From assembly GCA_024704765.1 (NCBI GenBank), contig JAKMXF010000111.1:512619-576618 (forward strand): 64,000 bases of DNA, written 5' to 3'. A program made the position numbers and the translations under genes. Positions 33,786 to 42,240 of this stretch are shown here, in pieces. Position 1 is the stretch's first letter. Every line of letters starts with the position of its first letter. The notes beneath the pieces were generated by a model. The model was not told the DNA's origin. It saw only the letters and a list, made by a program, of their open reading frames with translations, and made no database searches. Source of the DNA: Oopsacas minuta (taxonomy: Eukaryota > Porifera > Hexactinellida > Lyssacinosida > Leucopsacidae).

Positions 33786-34463
33786 ATATGTAAGTTACTA
33801 TTTGTATATATTTATTCGTAGTGCAGTTCCTGTAAGGAGATGTACTTCCGTACGCCGTGTCCTGAAAAGACTCCTTTATTGACATGAAATTGGAACCTAC
33901 TTGGTGAATTGTTAGGTGTATAATTCTTCTAATGTTGGAGAATTTGATTCTGACATTTGCCATCTTTAAACATGAATATTTATGATATATTATTGACACT
34001 TTTTCAGCTGGGATTTTATTACTTCCTCTACCTCGTTATAGGTGCGAATTAACATGACAACATCTAACGAATTCTCTCTACATACAATGTGCTGCTGACA
34101 ACAATTCAAAGAGTTACCCTCTCGACCCCTAAAGGCCCTCTACTTAGCATGTTTTTTATTTAATTCTATATATTATCTGTAGTTTTGTTTTGTTTAATGC
34201 TTGTGTTCGTGTTGATTCGTTTCACGTTTTGACATTACAATTCTGTAAATATAGTTTGATTATTATTTTGATGTTAATTACTGATTCATTTTCTAGAATA
34301 CATTGGATATATGATTCCGTTTATTCTATGTTATCAACTGAGTTATAGAACATGGATAGATGCTATGGGGATATATTGAGAAATGGATTAGACTGGAATA
34401 TACAGTAGAACTCGGCAGGTGTTATTGATACTCTACTATGTATAACCGGAGACGAGTACTTTG
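33786..34463. other. Intergenic region, SRF to MRTO4
   Basis: Probably SRF 3' UTR at the left. AT-rich, no gene or clear element until the MITE at 34464. Confidence 0.5.
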
Positions 34464-34634
34464 TACAGTCAACTCCCATTATATAGAACACGGAAATAAC
34501 GGAATACCCGCTTATATCGCAGTCTGAGATTGTATAAATATTGTCCCAAAATGTTAAATTTACATATGTTCCATTGGTTATATCTATGAATCGTTACTGT
34601 CTCTTGAACTTCGTTATAACCTGAGTTGATTGTA
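34464..34634. mobile_element. Full-length family A MITE ending 17 bp before MRTO4 start
   Basis: Starts TACAGTCAACTCCCATTATA and ends TTCGTTATAACCTGAGTTGATTGTA; 171 bp, same length as the copy at 23114. Because it ends 17 bp from the MRTO4 ATG, the MRTO4 5' UTR or promoter must lie within or across it. Confidence 0.85.
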
Positions 34635-34651
34635 TTTTATATCATAGCTAA

Positions 34652-35410
34652 ATGCCAAAATCAAAGCGTAACAAACCATACTCCCTAACTATACCAAAGA
34701 AGAAAGGTTTAGAATTAAAGACGAAGTTGTTACAAGATGTACGTAACTGTATTGACAAGCACGAGTATGTGTATGTATTTTCTGTTCGTGACATGCGTAA
34801 CAGTAAACTGAAAGACGTTCGTACACTTTGGGAAAGTAGTAGATTCTTTTTTGGTAAAAATAAAGTTATGGCTATTGCTCTTGGCTTAACACCAGAAACT
34901 GAGTACAGAGAAGGGCTCCATAAAGTGTCCGCACAGCTCAAGGGTGATGTTGGACTATTCTTTACATCAGAACCACCTGATAAGATCCATAAATGGTTCA
35001 ATGGTTACCAAGAATGTGACTATGCCCGTGCTGGTAATAAAGCTACTCACAATGTCACACTGCCACAAGGACCCCTGTCTCAATTCCAACACACGATGGA
35101 GCCCCAATTAAGACTTCTGGGTATGCCTACTGCCATGGATAAAGGGGTAGTTACCTTAATCACTGAGTTTGAAGTCTGTAAGCAAGATGCAGTACTAAAT
35201 CCTGAACAATGTCAGATCCTAAAACTACTAGCTATACCTATGGCGATATTCCGTATTTCTCTATTGTGTTATTGGCAGAAAGAGGATAGTAGTTTTACTC
35301 AACTGTGCGCATTAGAACAAGAAGCTACAGTATTGACAGCTTCTGATGAGGAAAGCGAGCCAAATTCACAGGATGTAGAGCCGGGGAGTCCTGATAGATC
35401 TGTTGATTAG
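34652..35410 (+). CDS. MRTO4: mRNA turnover protein 4 homolog (MRTO4)
   Basis: A 252-residue L10e/P0-like ribosome-assembly factor. MRTO4 holds the stalk site on pre-60S particles in the nucleolus until ribosomal P0 replaces it. Family segments are MPKSKRNKPYSLTIPKKKG, YVYVFSVRDMRNSKLKDVR, SSRFFFGKNKVMAIALG, LKGDVGLFFTS and EPQLRLLGMPTAMDKGVV. The acidic tail (EESEPNSQDVEPGSPDRS) is slightly longer than in the 239-residue human protein. Intronless. It converges with DPY19-like, with about 200 bp between the two stops. The family A MITE directly upstream leaves almost no unique promoter. Confidence 0.95.
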   Translation: MPKSKRNKPYSLTIPKKKGLELKTKLLQDVRNCIDKHEYVYVFSVRDMRNSKLKDVRTLWESSRFFFGKNKVMAIALGLTPETEYREGLHKVSAQLKGDVGLFFTSEPPDKIHKWFNGYQECDYARAGNKATHNVTLPQGPLSQFQHTMEPQLRLLGMPTAMDKGVVTLITEFEVCKQDAVLNPEQCQILKLLAIPMAIFRISLLCYWQKEDSSFTQLCALEQEATVLTASDEESEPNSQDVEPGSPDRSVD

Positions 35411-35610
35411 TTATAGAGGAATAGCTTATGTGTAAATTGTATTGTTATTTTCATACAGTTTATGAATGCTAATTCGTTTCTTAATATTCTTATTTGACAT
35501 AACAATATAAGCCCGAATAGATATTTGAAATAATTACCCAAATGTACATATGATTGATCGAACATTCACAAATCTCTTAACTATCTCTACTTATACGTTA
35601 TGTGACACAA

Positions 35611-37617
35611 TCACATAACTTGTAGTACTCTATGATTCTGATTATTGAACACCTGCTTAAATCCAGGAGGAGTAGAGAAGGTAACCAGCTCACAGAAGGC
35701 CACTTCTTCTTGAAAATTTTCATTCTCTAAGGCCAATGCGTCCGCTAGTTTGCACCCCTCTCTCGTTTCTTTATTACAGAACCCATCTTCCACGACTATG
35801 TAGTCTATCCCTATACCTTTCATTGTGTTGTACACGTGTGTAGGGCTTACTCTAGCAAATATGTGATACACTAACCTTGTCCGTTCTCTGATATCTTTAT
35901 TCTCATAGTGTGGATGGTTAGCAATAGGACGACCTGTTGATAGCTTGATATTGGCCATAGTAGACATGCTACCAGCAAACACAGCACGTTCTAATGTATT
36001 GTCTCTTATCCATAGGATCAGTTCTTCCATATTTGGATTATTATACTCCCCGTATACTCGAAGTTGTCTATATATGTTATATCCTCCTGTTAGTGATGAT
36101 ATTAGCAAGAATACCATTAGCAGTCTGTCCCGATTTTTACGAGTTAAAGTATTAGCAAACGGGCATGCGGGCAGGAGAGATACAAGCAAGCACATGGTTG
36201 GTGTGAAAAATAGTTTGAGTCTCATTATCAATATAGCTAGTACTGAGAATGCTATAGTCTGTAAGGCTATGTAGTATCTAGGAGCTTGATCAGCTGATCT
36301 GTTATCCACACAGCTGTTTAGTTTGAATGTATTGAGATATTCTCGTGTCAAATCAAACAACACGAACACACAAGCTGGTAATAGCAAAGTGAGACATACC
36401 TTACCTACATACACCCACCCTATGAAGTCAAACTCAGCTGCACATGTATATAACTGCGTGTCAAAATCCTTATAGTCTGTGAACTTTGATCTGAGTATAT
36501 TGAATATGTGATTATCGTCCTGTATACCTGACAAGCGTGATACTACAAACTTAAGCAGGAGAGTACCTGTTCCGACTATTGACACCTGTATGGTCCACCT
36601 TAGAAGATTGTTTGTGATTATACGGAGATATGAATGTATCGCTGTTACAGCTAAACAAACTAATAAACAAGGAAATAACAATGAAGAGAACAGCATTGAG
36701 TTAAAGAACTGTAACACGTAGTTTATAGCTAGTGCTGTGATTTGACATATAATTATAGCTTGATATCTATAATGTGATAAATACCCCAGTAAATAAATAG
36801 CCAGGAGAGATAGTAATTGTGTGAAGAGTGCGAATTGAGCAAACTGCCATGGAATCATGAAGCAAGTAGTTGATAGAGTAACAGCTGTAAAATGTTTCCA
36901 AGTAAAAGAGGTTGATTTTAGAGAATTCACTAGCACTAGAATTTGTACAAATAGGAAGGGGAAAGAGAAACTCTCCCTTAGAGGGGGTGTCCACATAATT
37001 CTCGTGGACTCTCCGTGATTATACATAAACTGAATTATTGAAAGACTTCCTCCCCACATGCTCCCACTCAAACTCCAACCCACATAGAACAAGAGTCCAC
37101 CTAGAAGCCCGTTAAGTGCGAATATACAGGTCACATAGAAATTGTGTATGTCTCCTACACCCACACATGACTCAACTACTGGCTGGTTGTACCCACGGTT
37201 TATTTTGTAACAAGTTCTAGGAAGACTATGACGTATAACTCGGAAGATAACTCCTAATATTACTTCAGGATACAAGTTGAATCTCTGTAGAGTATTTATA
37301 GTGGATGGATACTCGGTACTGTTATCATTAAGTAATTCATTTATCCCTTCTGACAAGCTAGGAGCTTCTGCTACTGTTTTGTAGTACGAGTAGTAAAGAC
37401 CCATTTCTGTCCGGAAAGCAAGCTCCCTCTCTAGAGTGGACAGGTGTGAAAAGAATAAATCATTCTCGAATAAACCAGATATATAGCAATAGTATAAAAC
37501 TCCTATACCAACTGCTATCGATAATGGTTTCCAATTTGCATAATGTTCCTCTACTTCTGTCACTCTCCTCGACCTGTTGGGATTATTCCTTTGCTTCTTA
37601 TTTGCTCGATCTTTCAT
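35611..37617 (-). CDS. DPY19-like C-mannosyltransferase
   Basis: A 668-residue multi-pass ER membrane protein. DPY19 proteins attach mannose to tryptophan in WxxW motifs of thrombospondin repeats and cytokine receptors. Evidence includes an N-terminal Lys/Arg-rich segment (RANKKQRNNPNRSRR), a first membrane segment (LSIAVGIGVLYYCYISG), the luminal block LERELAFRTEMGLYYSYYKTVAEAPS (family ERE..F…YYSYYK motif), TINTLQRFNLYPEV, TRIMWTPPLRESFSFPF, around ten further hydrophobic segments, and the C-terminal VYNTMKGIGIDYIVVEDGFCN. The start and length fit the family (human members 660-750). Intronless. I cannot say which vertebrate paralog is closest. Confidence 0.92.
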   Translation of the reverse strand: MKDRANKKQRNNPNRSRRVTEVEEHYANWKPLSIAVGIGVLYYCYISGLFENDLFFSHLSTLERELAFRTEMGLYYSYYKTVAEAPSLSEGINELLNDNSTEYPSTINTLQRFNLYPEVILGVIFRVIRHSLPRTCYKINRGYNQPVVESCVGVGDIHNFYVTCIFALNGLLGGLLFYVGWSLSGSMWGGSLSIIQFMYNHGESTRIMWTPPLRESFSFPFLFVQILVLVNSLKSTSFTWKHFTAVTLSTTCFMIPWQFAQFALFTQLLSLLAIYLLGYLSHYRYQAIIICQITALAINYVLQFFNSMLFSSLLFPCLLVCLAVTAIHSYLRIITNNLLRWTIQVSIVGTGTLLLKFVVSRLSGIQDDNHIFNILRSKFTDYKDFDTQLYTCAAEFDFIGWVYVGKVCLTLLLPACVFVLFDLTREYLNTFKLNSCVDNRSADQAPRYYIALQTIAFSVLAILIMRLKLFFTPTMCLLVSLLPACPFANTLTRKNRDRLLMVFLLISSLTGGYNIYRQLRVYGEYNNPNMEELILWIRDNTLERAVFAGSMSTMANIKLSTGRPIANHPHYENKDIRERTRLVYHIFARVSPTHVYNTMKGIGIDYIVVEDGFCNKETREGCKLADALALENENFQEEVAFCELVTFSTPPGFKQVFNNQNHRVLQVM

Positions 37618-37671
37618 TTTCTTTAACTTGTTGAGCTACTTGAATCAGCAGTACAGATACATAGCTGGCTT
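37618..37671. promoter_or_regulatory. 54-bp gap between divergent start codons
   Basis: Separates the DPY19-like start (minus) from the start proposed for the small spliced gene (plus). If that gene is real, one core promoter must serve both or the 5' UTRs overlap. Confidence 0.3.
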
Positions 37672-38226
37672 ATGGTTGATCTTGATTCAGTAATTATTAG
37701 TGCAGCAGCCACTATACAGCAGCCATCAGTAGCTTCCTACATTAGCTTTGTAGTCATCCATCCTAATTGAGTTATTTACTTGTTTATCATAGGAACTGGA
37801 CCCTTCAGAGACTTGTTTTCGGATAGACGAGGATGCTGCATATTCCAGGGTTGACGTGGGAATGGAATGGGAATTTGGTTTGTACATACGTCACAAAAAT
37901 ACTCCAATAACTTTCACTTTTAACATATAAACCTATGACTAATAATAATCTAATTAAAGAACATCTCCTCTCTCCATTTGATGTATAACCCCTCCCTGAA
38001 TAAAGTCACTCTTCTCTAAATAGCAAACTACAATACCAAATGTTTTAATTATTAATTCACATTACCTTGCAGTTCCTTCGGTGAATGTACTAAGTCACAA
38101 GCTATCCAGAACTATTGTATTAATTGTATCTTTGGCTATTGGAGGTTCTGAATCTCTACCTGGTATAACTTGTGATCCTCTACTGCTTGCTATAAAAGTA
38201 TTACATTTACCCCTGGGAATTATAGG
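37672..38226 (+). CDS. Possible three-exon gene, unknown product
   Basis: ATG at 37672 opens 26 codons to a GTAGTC donor. An acceptor TTATCATAG gives an exon from about 37794 (ELDPSETCFRIDEDAAYSR…) ending at a GTTTGT donor near 37876. A third exon after TTGCAG (about 38073) reads PSVNVLSHKLSRTIVLIVSL and ends IIG-stop at about 38226. All three join in phase, which is the main evidence. The third exon has a hydrophobic stretch. About 110 residues in total. I do not recognise the family. It could also be part of a longer gene whose last exon splices on. Confidence 0.35.
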
Positions 38227-38249
38227 TTAGTTTACCATTTGGTTAAATC

Positions 38250-38338
38250 TGGAGCTCACAACTTGGGGTCCATGTATCCTTGGCGGGCCACAGACGACAG
38301 CAGGGGGTCCACAGGTGAAAAAGGTTGTGACCACTGGG
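38250..38338. mobile_element. Degenerate hAT-like element
   Basis: Left end CTGGAGCTCACAACTTGGGG, right end AAAAGGTTGTGACCACTG, with near-matching flanks GGTTAAAT and GGTTAATC. The interior GACGACAGCAGGGGGTCCAC recurs inverted in the ASCC3 intron near 47325. Confidence 0.6.
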
Positions 38339-39001
38339 TTAATCAATGCTAAATTTCGGATCATTTGTTCAGAAACAGAACCATATATTAGTGTAAATTA
38401 AATACGATTATTCGGTTAAGCCAACACCGTGACACTATTAATTAAGCAGAGTCTACTGTAGCTGTATATATAACATGCTATGCTATGCTATGCTATAACA
38501 TCAGGAAACACTCCCCCGATTCCACGAACTATTCAGAATTTGAATAACTATTTGCAATTGTTATACCGTCAGAACATTGCTCAGTTTCCAATTCTCAATT
38601 ATTTACTCATGCATTTTAGAAATGTGGTTTTTGTATACAAATTTGCATTTTCAAAATCACCACGCATAGCAAATATTTACGGATTCCATTGCAAACAATT
38701 GGTCTATTTATACCTGCATCTTCTCAACTAATGTATATATTCACTTTAGGTGTCAATTACTGATATTAAATGTGATTAAATTCCCTTTCACTTGTTATAT
38801 TCCACTCGATCTTTGATCTGTTCAGGGAAATCCATTCATCTGTCACTGTTTATCAGGGACTTCATTGCCCCAGCTGTCCTATTTGATATTTCAACTGTTA
38901 GGGTTCCTTGCATTTCAACACAAGCATTATGTACATAAGAGTAACAATAACTTGTTACTTACACAAATATATTTAGACAAATATAGCTGTATTCAGCTAA
39001 A
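38339..39001. other. Intergenic region before the J-domain gene
   Basis: Holds a family E MITE right end (38442-38460, TTAAGCAGAGTCTACTGTA) and a short TATGC run near 38476. No exon seen. Confidence 0.45.
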
Positions 39002-41377
39002 ATGGCACTAACTTTCGAAGAAGCGTGCAGGATATTAGAGGTTACCCCGGATGCCTCCGAAGCTGACGTCAAGACGGCCTATCGTAAATTGGCTATGAAA
39101 TGGCATCCAGATAAACACGAAGGCCCTGAGAAAGAGAACGCGACACAGAGGTTCCAGGAAGTCTCCGCGGCCTACCAGAAGCTGACAACAGCTGAGGAGG
39201 ATTCGATAGAGATTGGAGATTTCCAAGACGCTTTCCAGTTCTTTATGAGAATATTCATGGCGCATTGTCAGGACGAATGTTTCTTTGATGATGACTTAGA
39301 GTATGATGATGAGTTGCCTTACACTTCAGAGGAGTATTACAATACTTCTGAGTACTCGGATGAAGATGGCCCGCTAGACTATCAGTACGCTAGGGACGAG
39401 AAGCCTCCAGGGTTCGCGCGGACAGCTGAAGAGGCATTGAAAAATGCTGAAGAACTTATTCGGCAGGAAGCCGAACAGAAACGGCGATTAGAAAAGAAAA
39501 AGACAGACGGACAACGGAAACGAAAAAATAATCGAAAAAGGAAACGATTGAATAAAATAAAAACAACTATAGAAGACAAATTTATTATCGAGAAAAATAA
39601 AAAAGAGGAAAAACCACCTCTTACGCCACCTCAACCACCTAAACAGCCCCTGGGAAATGGAGAGCAGAAACAAAATTCCAACTCTAACCCTTCTCCAAAT
39701 CAGAAAACTAAGACTCCTAACGGTAAATTACATTCTCTCCCTCCTAAACAAGCTAAGCAATCAACAAAGAAATCTAATTCCGTATCTAAGCCTGATCCTC
39801 CTACCAATAAACAAACAGCTAATACAAACAAACAAACAAGGAACAATAAAGAAGTAAACAAACGTAACACAATCCATGAGGATAATTCTAATAAAGATTC
39901 TAATAATCATTCAGCATTCGTAGTAGTATCTCGTAAAAAGAAGAAAGCAGCTAGTACCAGTGTTATCAATTCTAATGGGTCTATTCCTCAGGGTAACACC
40001 TCTCATAAGGTTCATATGAATGGGACCTCTCAGTCCAAGCCTGTACCTTCTACTAATGTACATCCTGTCTGTAAGCCGACGGAGCCTTCTCACCTTGTCG
40101 CTTCCTCTAGTCCCCCTCATCAACCACCTCCTGTACATTCTAAGTCACAGACTAAGGAGACAATCCCTCCGACCAGCACCTCACCTGATCTCCCTGCCCC
40201 CTCCCGTCAGGAACCTCCACCCCTTAACAAACCCTCTCTCACCTTCAATCAAGACCTCCCTCAGAGAAACGATCTCCCCCAGCAGCAGTTCAATCCTATC
40301 TTTAATCCGATGCCTTCCCCTTACGTAGAGCCATACGCTGAAGAGCGTCCGCATATGACTAACACAGCTCACGTGGATGAAGCTATCCATCTAGCCGAGC
40401 AGGGAAATGAGTTAGCTAGTCACGAACAATTCCCTATAGCTATTGAAAAGTTCACCAGTGCTATATTCTATAACCCCAAAGAGTACCGTTACTATGGCAA
40501 CAGGTCTCTATGTTATGAGAGATTGGGAGATTTTGAGATAGCACTAGCTGATGCGGATAAAGCTATAGAACTGAGACCTGACTGGCCGAAGGGATATTTC
40601 CGGCGTGCTCGAGCTCTCAGGAGTCTCAAACGATTCTCCGAGGCAGAAGAATCCTTGTCTATTGTCCAATCTCTGCAGGGGGTAAGTGAGGACCTAGAGT
40701 GTGAGGTTAAACTTGTCAGAGCCTTACAGCTCCAGGAGTTCGGCTTCACAGCTAGTCAATCTCATAAAGCTATGAAGCTATGCACTACATACCAACAAGC
40801 TATTGACCTGTTAATACACGGTCAGATTTCAGATTCAGAGGATGATAATGTGTATCAATCGGATGATGAAGGCAATGGTTATAAGAGAATGTTTGAGAAT
40901 CCCTCCTGGTCAATGGCTAATCATTATCAACCTTTCCATTCCCAGGGAGCACATGCCCTCTCTAAGCATCATAGTACCTCCTCCGCACAACCGGGACGCC
41001 AGGTCGGGATTAACGAGGAGCCAGGGACAGTAGCCTCCCTTTGGGTGGGCAACATAGACGTACACATGACAGAGAAGGAACTGTCAGACTTATTCTCAGG
41101 AATAGGCAGAATTCAGTCAGTTTATTTCCTCCCTAAAATACAAGGTAAGAACAGGGCAGCGTTTGTTAACTTCACACAAGCAGATGACGCTGCTAATGCG
41201 ATTAATTCTCTACAAGGAGTTGAGAAGTACGGGAAATGTCTCCTCCTCAGATACCCGGACAATCCTAAACCTCCTGAGAGTCTCCCCGGGGGTAAGGTCA
41301 CCTGCAAGTTCTGGCTTCAAGGGAGATGTGTCCGAGGCAATAAATGCGCATTCGTTCACCCCCGGAAATCAAAATGA
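39002..41377 (+). CDS. J-domain/TPR/RRM/CCCH protein, TTC31-like
   Basis: A 791-residue intronless protein with four recognisable modules. Residues 4-65 are a J domain with the HPD triad at 35-37, the Hsp70-stimulating motif. An acidic stretch follows, then a Lys/Arg-rich segment (…RRLEKKKTDGQRKRKNNRKRK) and about 250 residues of low-complexity Pro/Ser/Asn/Lys. Three TPR-like helical pairs (about 455-570; NRSLCYERLGDFEIALADAD and YFRRARALRSLKRFSEAE) resemble TTC31, which also has the preceding basic segment. An RRM (about 680-755; LWVGNIDVHMTEKELSDLF … RAAFVNFTQADDA) follows. The protein ends in a CCCH finger with exact C-x7-C-x5-C-x3-H spacing (CKFWLQGRC … CAFVH). This suggests an RNA-binding co-chaperone. 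Human TTC31 lacks the J domain, RRM and CCCH as far as I recall. Function is inferred from domains only. Confidence 0.85.
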   Translation: MALTFEEACRILEVTPDASEADVKTAYRKLAMKWHPDKHEGPEKENATQRFQEVSAAYQKLTTAEEDSIEIGDFQDAFQFFMRIFMAHCQDECFFDDDLEYDDELPYTSEEYYNTSEYSDEDGPLDYQYARDEKPPGFARTAEEALKNAEELIRQEAEQKRRLEKKKTDGQRKRKNNRKRKRLNKIKTTIEDKFIIEKNKKEEKPPLTPPQPPKQPLGNGEQKQNSNSNPSPNQKTKTPNGKLHSLPPKQAKQSTKKSNSVSKPDPPTNKQTANTNKQTRNNKEVNKRNTIHEDNSNKDSNNHSAFVVVSRKKKKAASTSVINSNGSIPQGNTSHKVHMNGTSQSKPVPSTNVHPVCKPTEPSHLVASSSPPHQPPPVHSKSQTKETIPPTSTSPDLPAPSRQEPPPLNKPSLTFNQDLPQRNDLPQQQFNPIFNPMPSPYVEPYAEERPHMTNTAHVDEAIHLAEQGNELASHEQFPIAIEKFTSAIFYNPKEYRYYGNRSLCYERLGDFEIALADADKAIELRPDWPKGYFRRARALRSLKRFSEAEESLSIVQSLQGVSEDLECEVKLVRALQLQEFGFTASQSHKAMKLCTTYQQAIDLLIHGQISDSEDDNVYQSDDEGNGYKRMFENPSWSMANHYQPFHSQGAHALSKHHSTSSAQPGRQVGINEEPGTVASLWVGNIDVHMTEKELSDLFSGIGRIQSVYFLPKIQGKNRAAFVNFTQADDAANAINSLQGVEKYGKCLLLRYPDNPKPPESLPGGKVTCKFWLQGRCVRGNKCAFVHPRKSK

Positions 41378-42240
41378 TTCCTCAGTAGAGCTCTGCTGTT
41401 TTAATTTTAAACAATTTTAATAATATTAAGTAATTCTCAATATTGTCCTTTGAGACTTCTACTTTAATTAAAATTGCCATAGAATATCACTTTCGTAGTT
41501 TATTGATATTTGTTCGTATATTAAGTATGATTATTTTGATGTATTTACCCTATTTTAATATTATGACTAATTATGTAAGTTTTGAAACCATTTATTGAAT
41601 TTACAACTTTGGAGATTATTTCTGATTTTTTAGTTTTCACATTTGTGATAAAGCCTTGGATTTGATTTATCGGGTTTTAAAATATGTAATTATTTGAAAA
41701 ACATTCTATTGTCCTCAGATCTCGTGAGTTTCTTGTTTGTTTATGGGTCTCTATTTTGAATTAATTTCTTCATTATTGTTTAATTATACCCTCAATACCA
41801 TATATGGTCATTAAACTGTTATAACATCTGAAAGGAAGAATGCTAATGGCCCAGGGCTGAGAGGGTCTAAGCAATATATATATATATTGCTATTATCCCA
41901 GACACCTCTAAAGTGTGTACAACGCTCAAGTCCAGCTCCCATCTGAATAATCCTAGATCTGCCCCCTGCTAGTATTCCCATAGCCAAGTTTTCCCGGTTA
42001 AAATTCCAGTGGTGTTCGCCTATTAGCATGTTTCTTCAACGACTTAGAGTCTACTGTATTTAGAATTGTATATTCAGTAAAAGCTTCGATGGAGATCAAA
42101 TTCTCCCTGAAAGGGTGTCCACAGTTCCCCTAATATAATAATCTGATATATCTAAAATAACTGCAACTTGATCCATTCACTATATTAATATATACCTATC
42201 CTGGTAGTTACCTAATCAAACAAATACCCAAGCTGTAGTC
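41378..42240. other. Intergenic region with CArG-like box
   Basis: AT-rich. It contains the palindromic CArG box at 41798-41807, a TA run near 41876-41888 and a family E end (CGACTTAGAGTCTACTGTA) near 42042-42060. No exon seen. Confidence 0.5.
41798..41807. promoter_or_regulatory. Candidate CArG box (SRF site)
   Basis: CCATATATGG, a perfect CC(A/T)6GG palindrome, 434 bp upstream of the PH/SH3 adaptor gene. SRF itself is encoded in this window. One match in AT-rich DNA may be chance. Confidence 0.3.

Noticed and set aside
34988-34997. CArG-like CCATAAATGG in MRTO4 (and again in DRG1 near 27053)
   Set aside because: Both lie inside conserved coding sequence (HKW-type codons), so they are explained by the protein.
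38480-38731. 83-codon ORF in the 38.5-kb spacer
   Set aside because: Starts in a TATGC repeat and has no splice or family support.
39035-40749. Several antisense ORFs inside the J-domain gene
   Set aside because: Mirror frames of a long coding region with no start context or domains.
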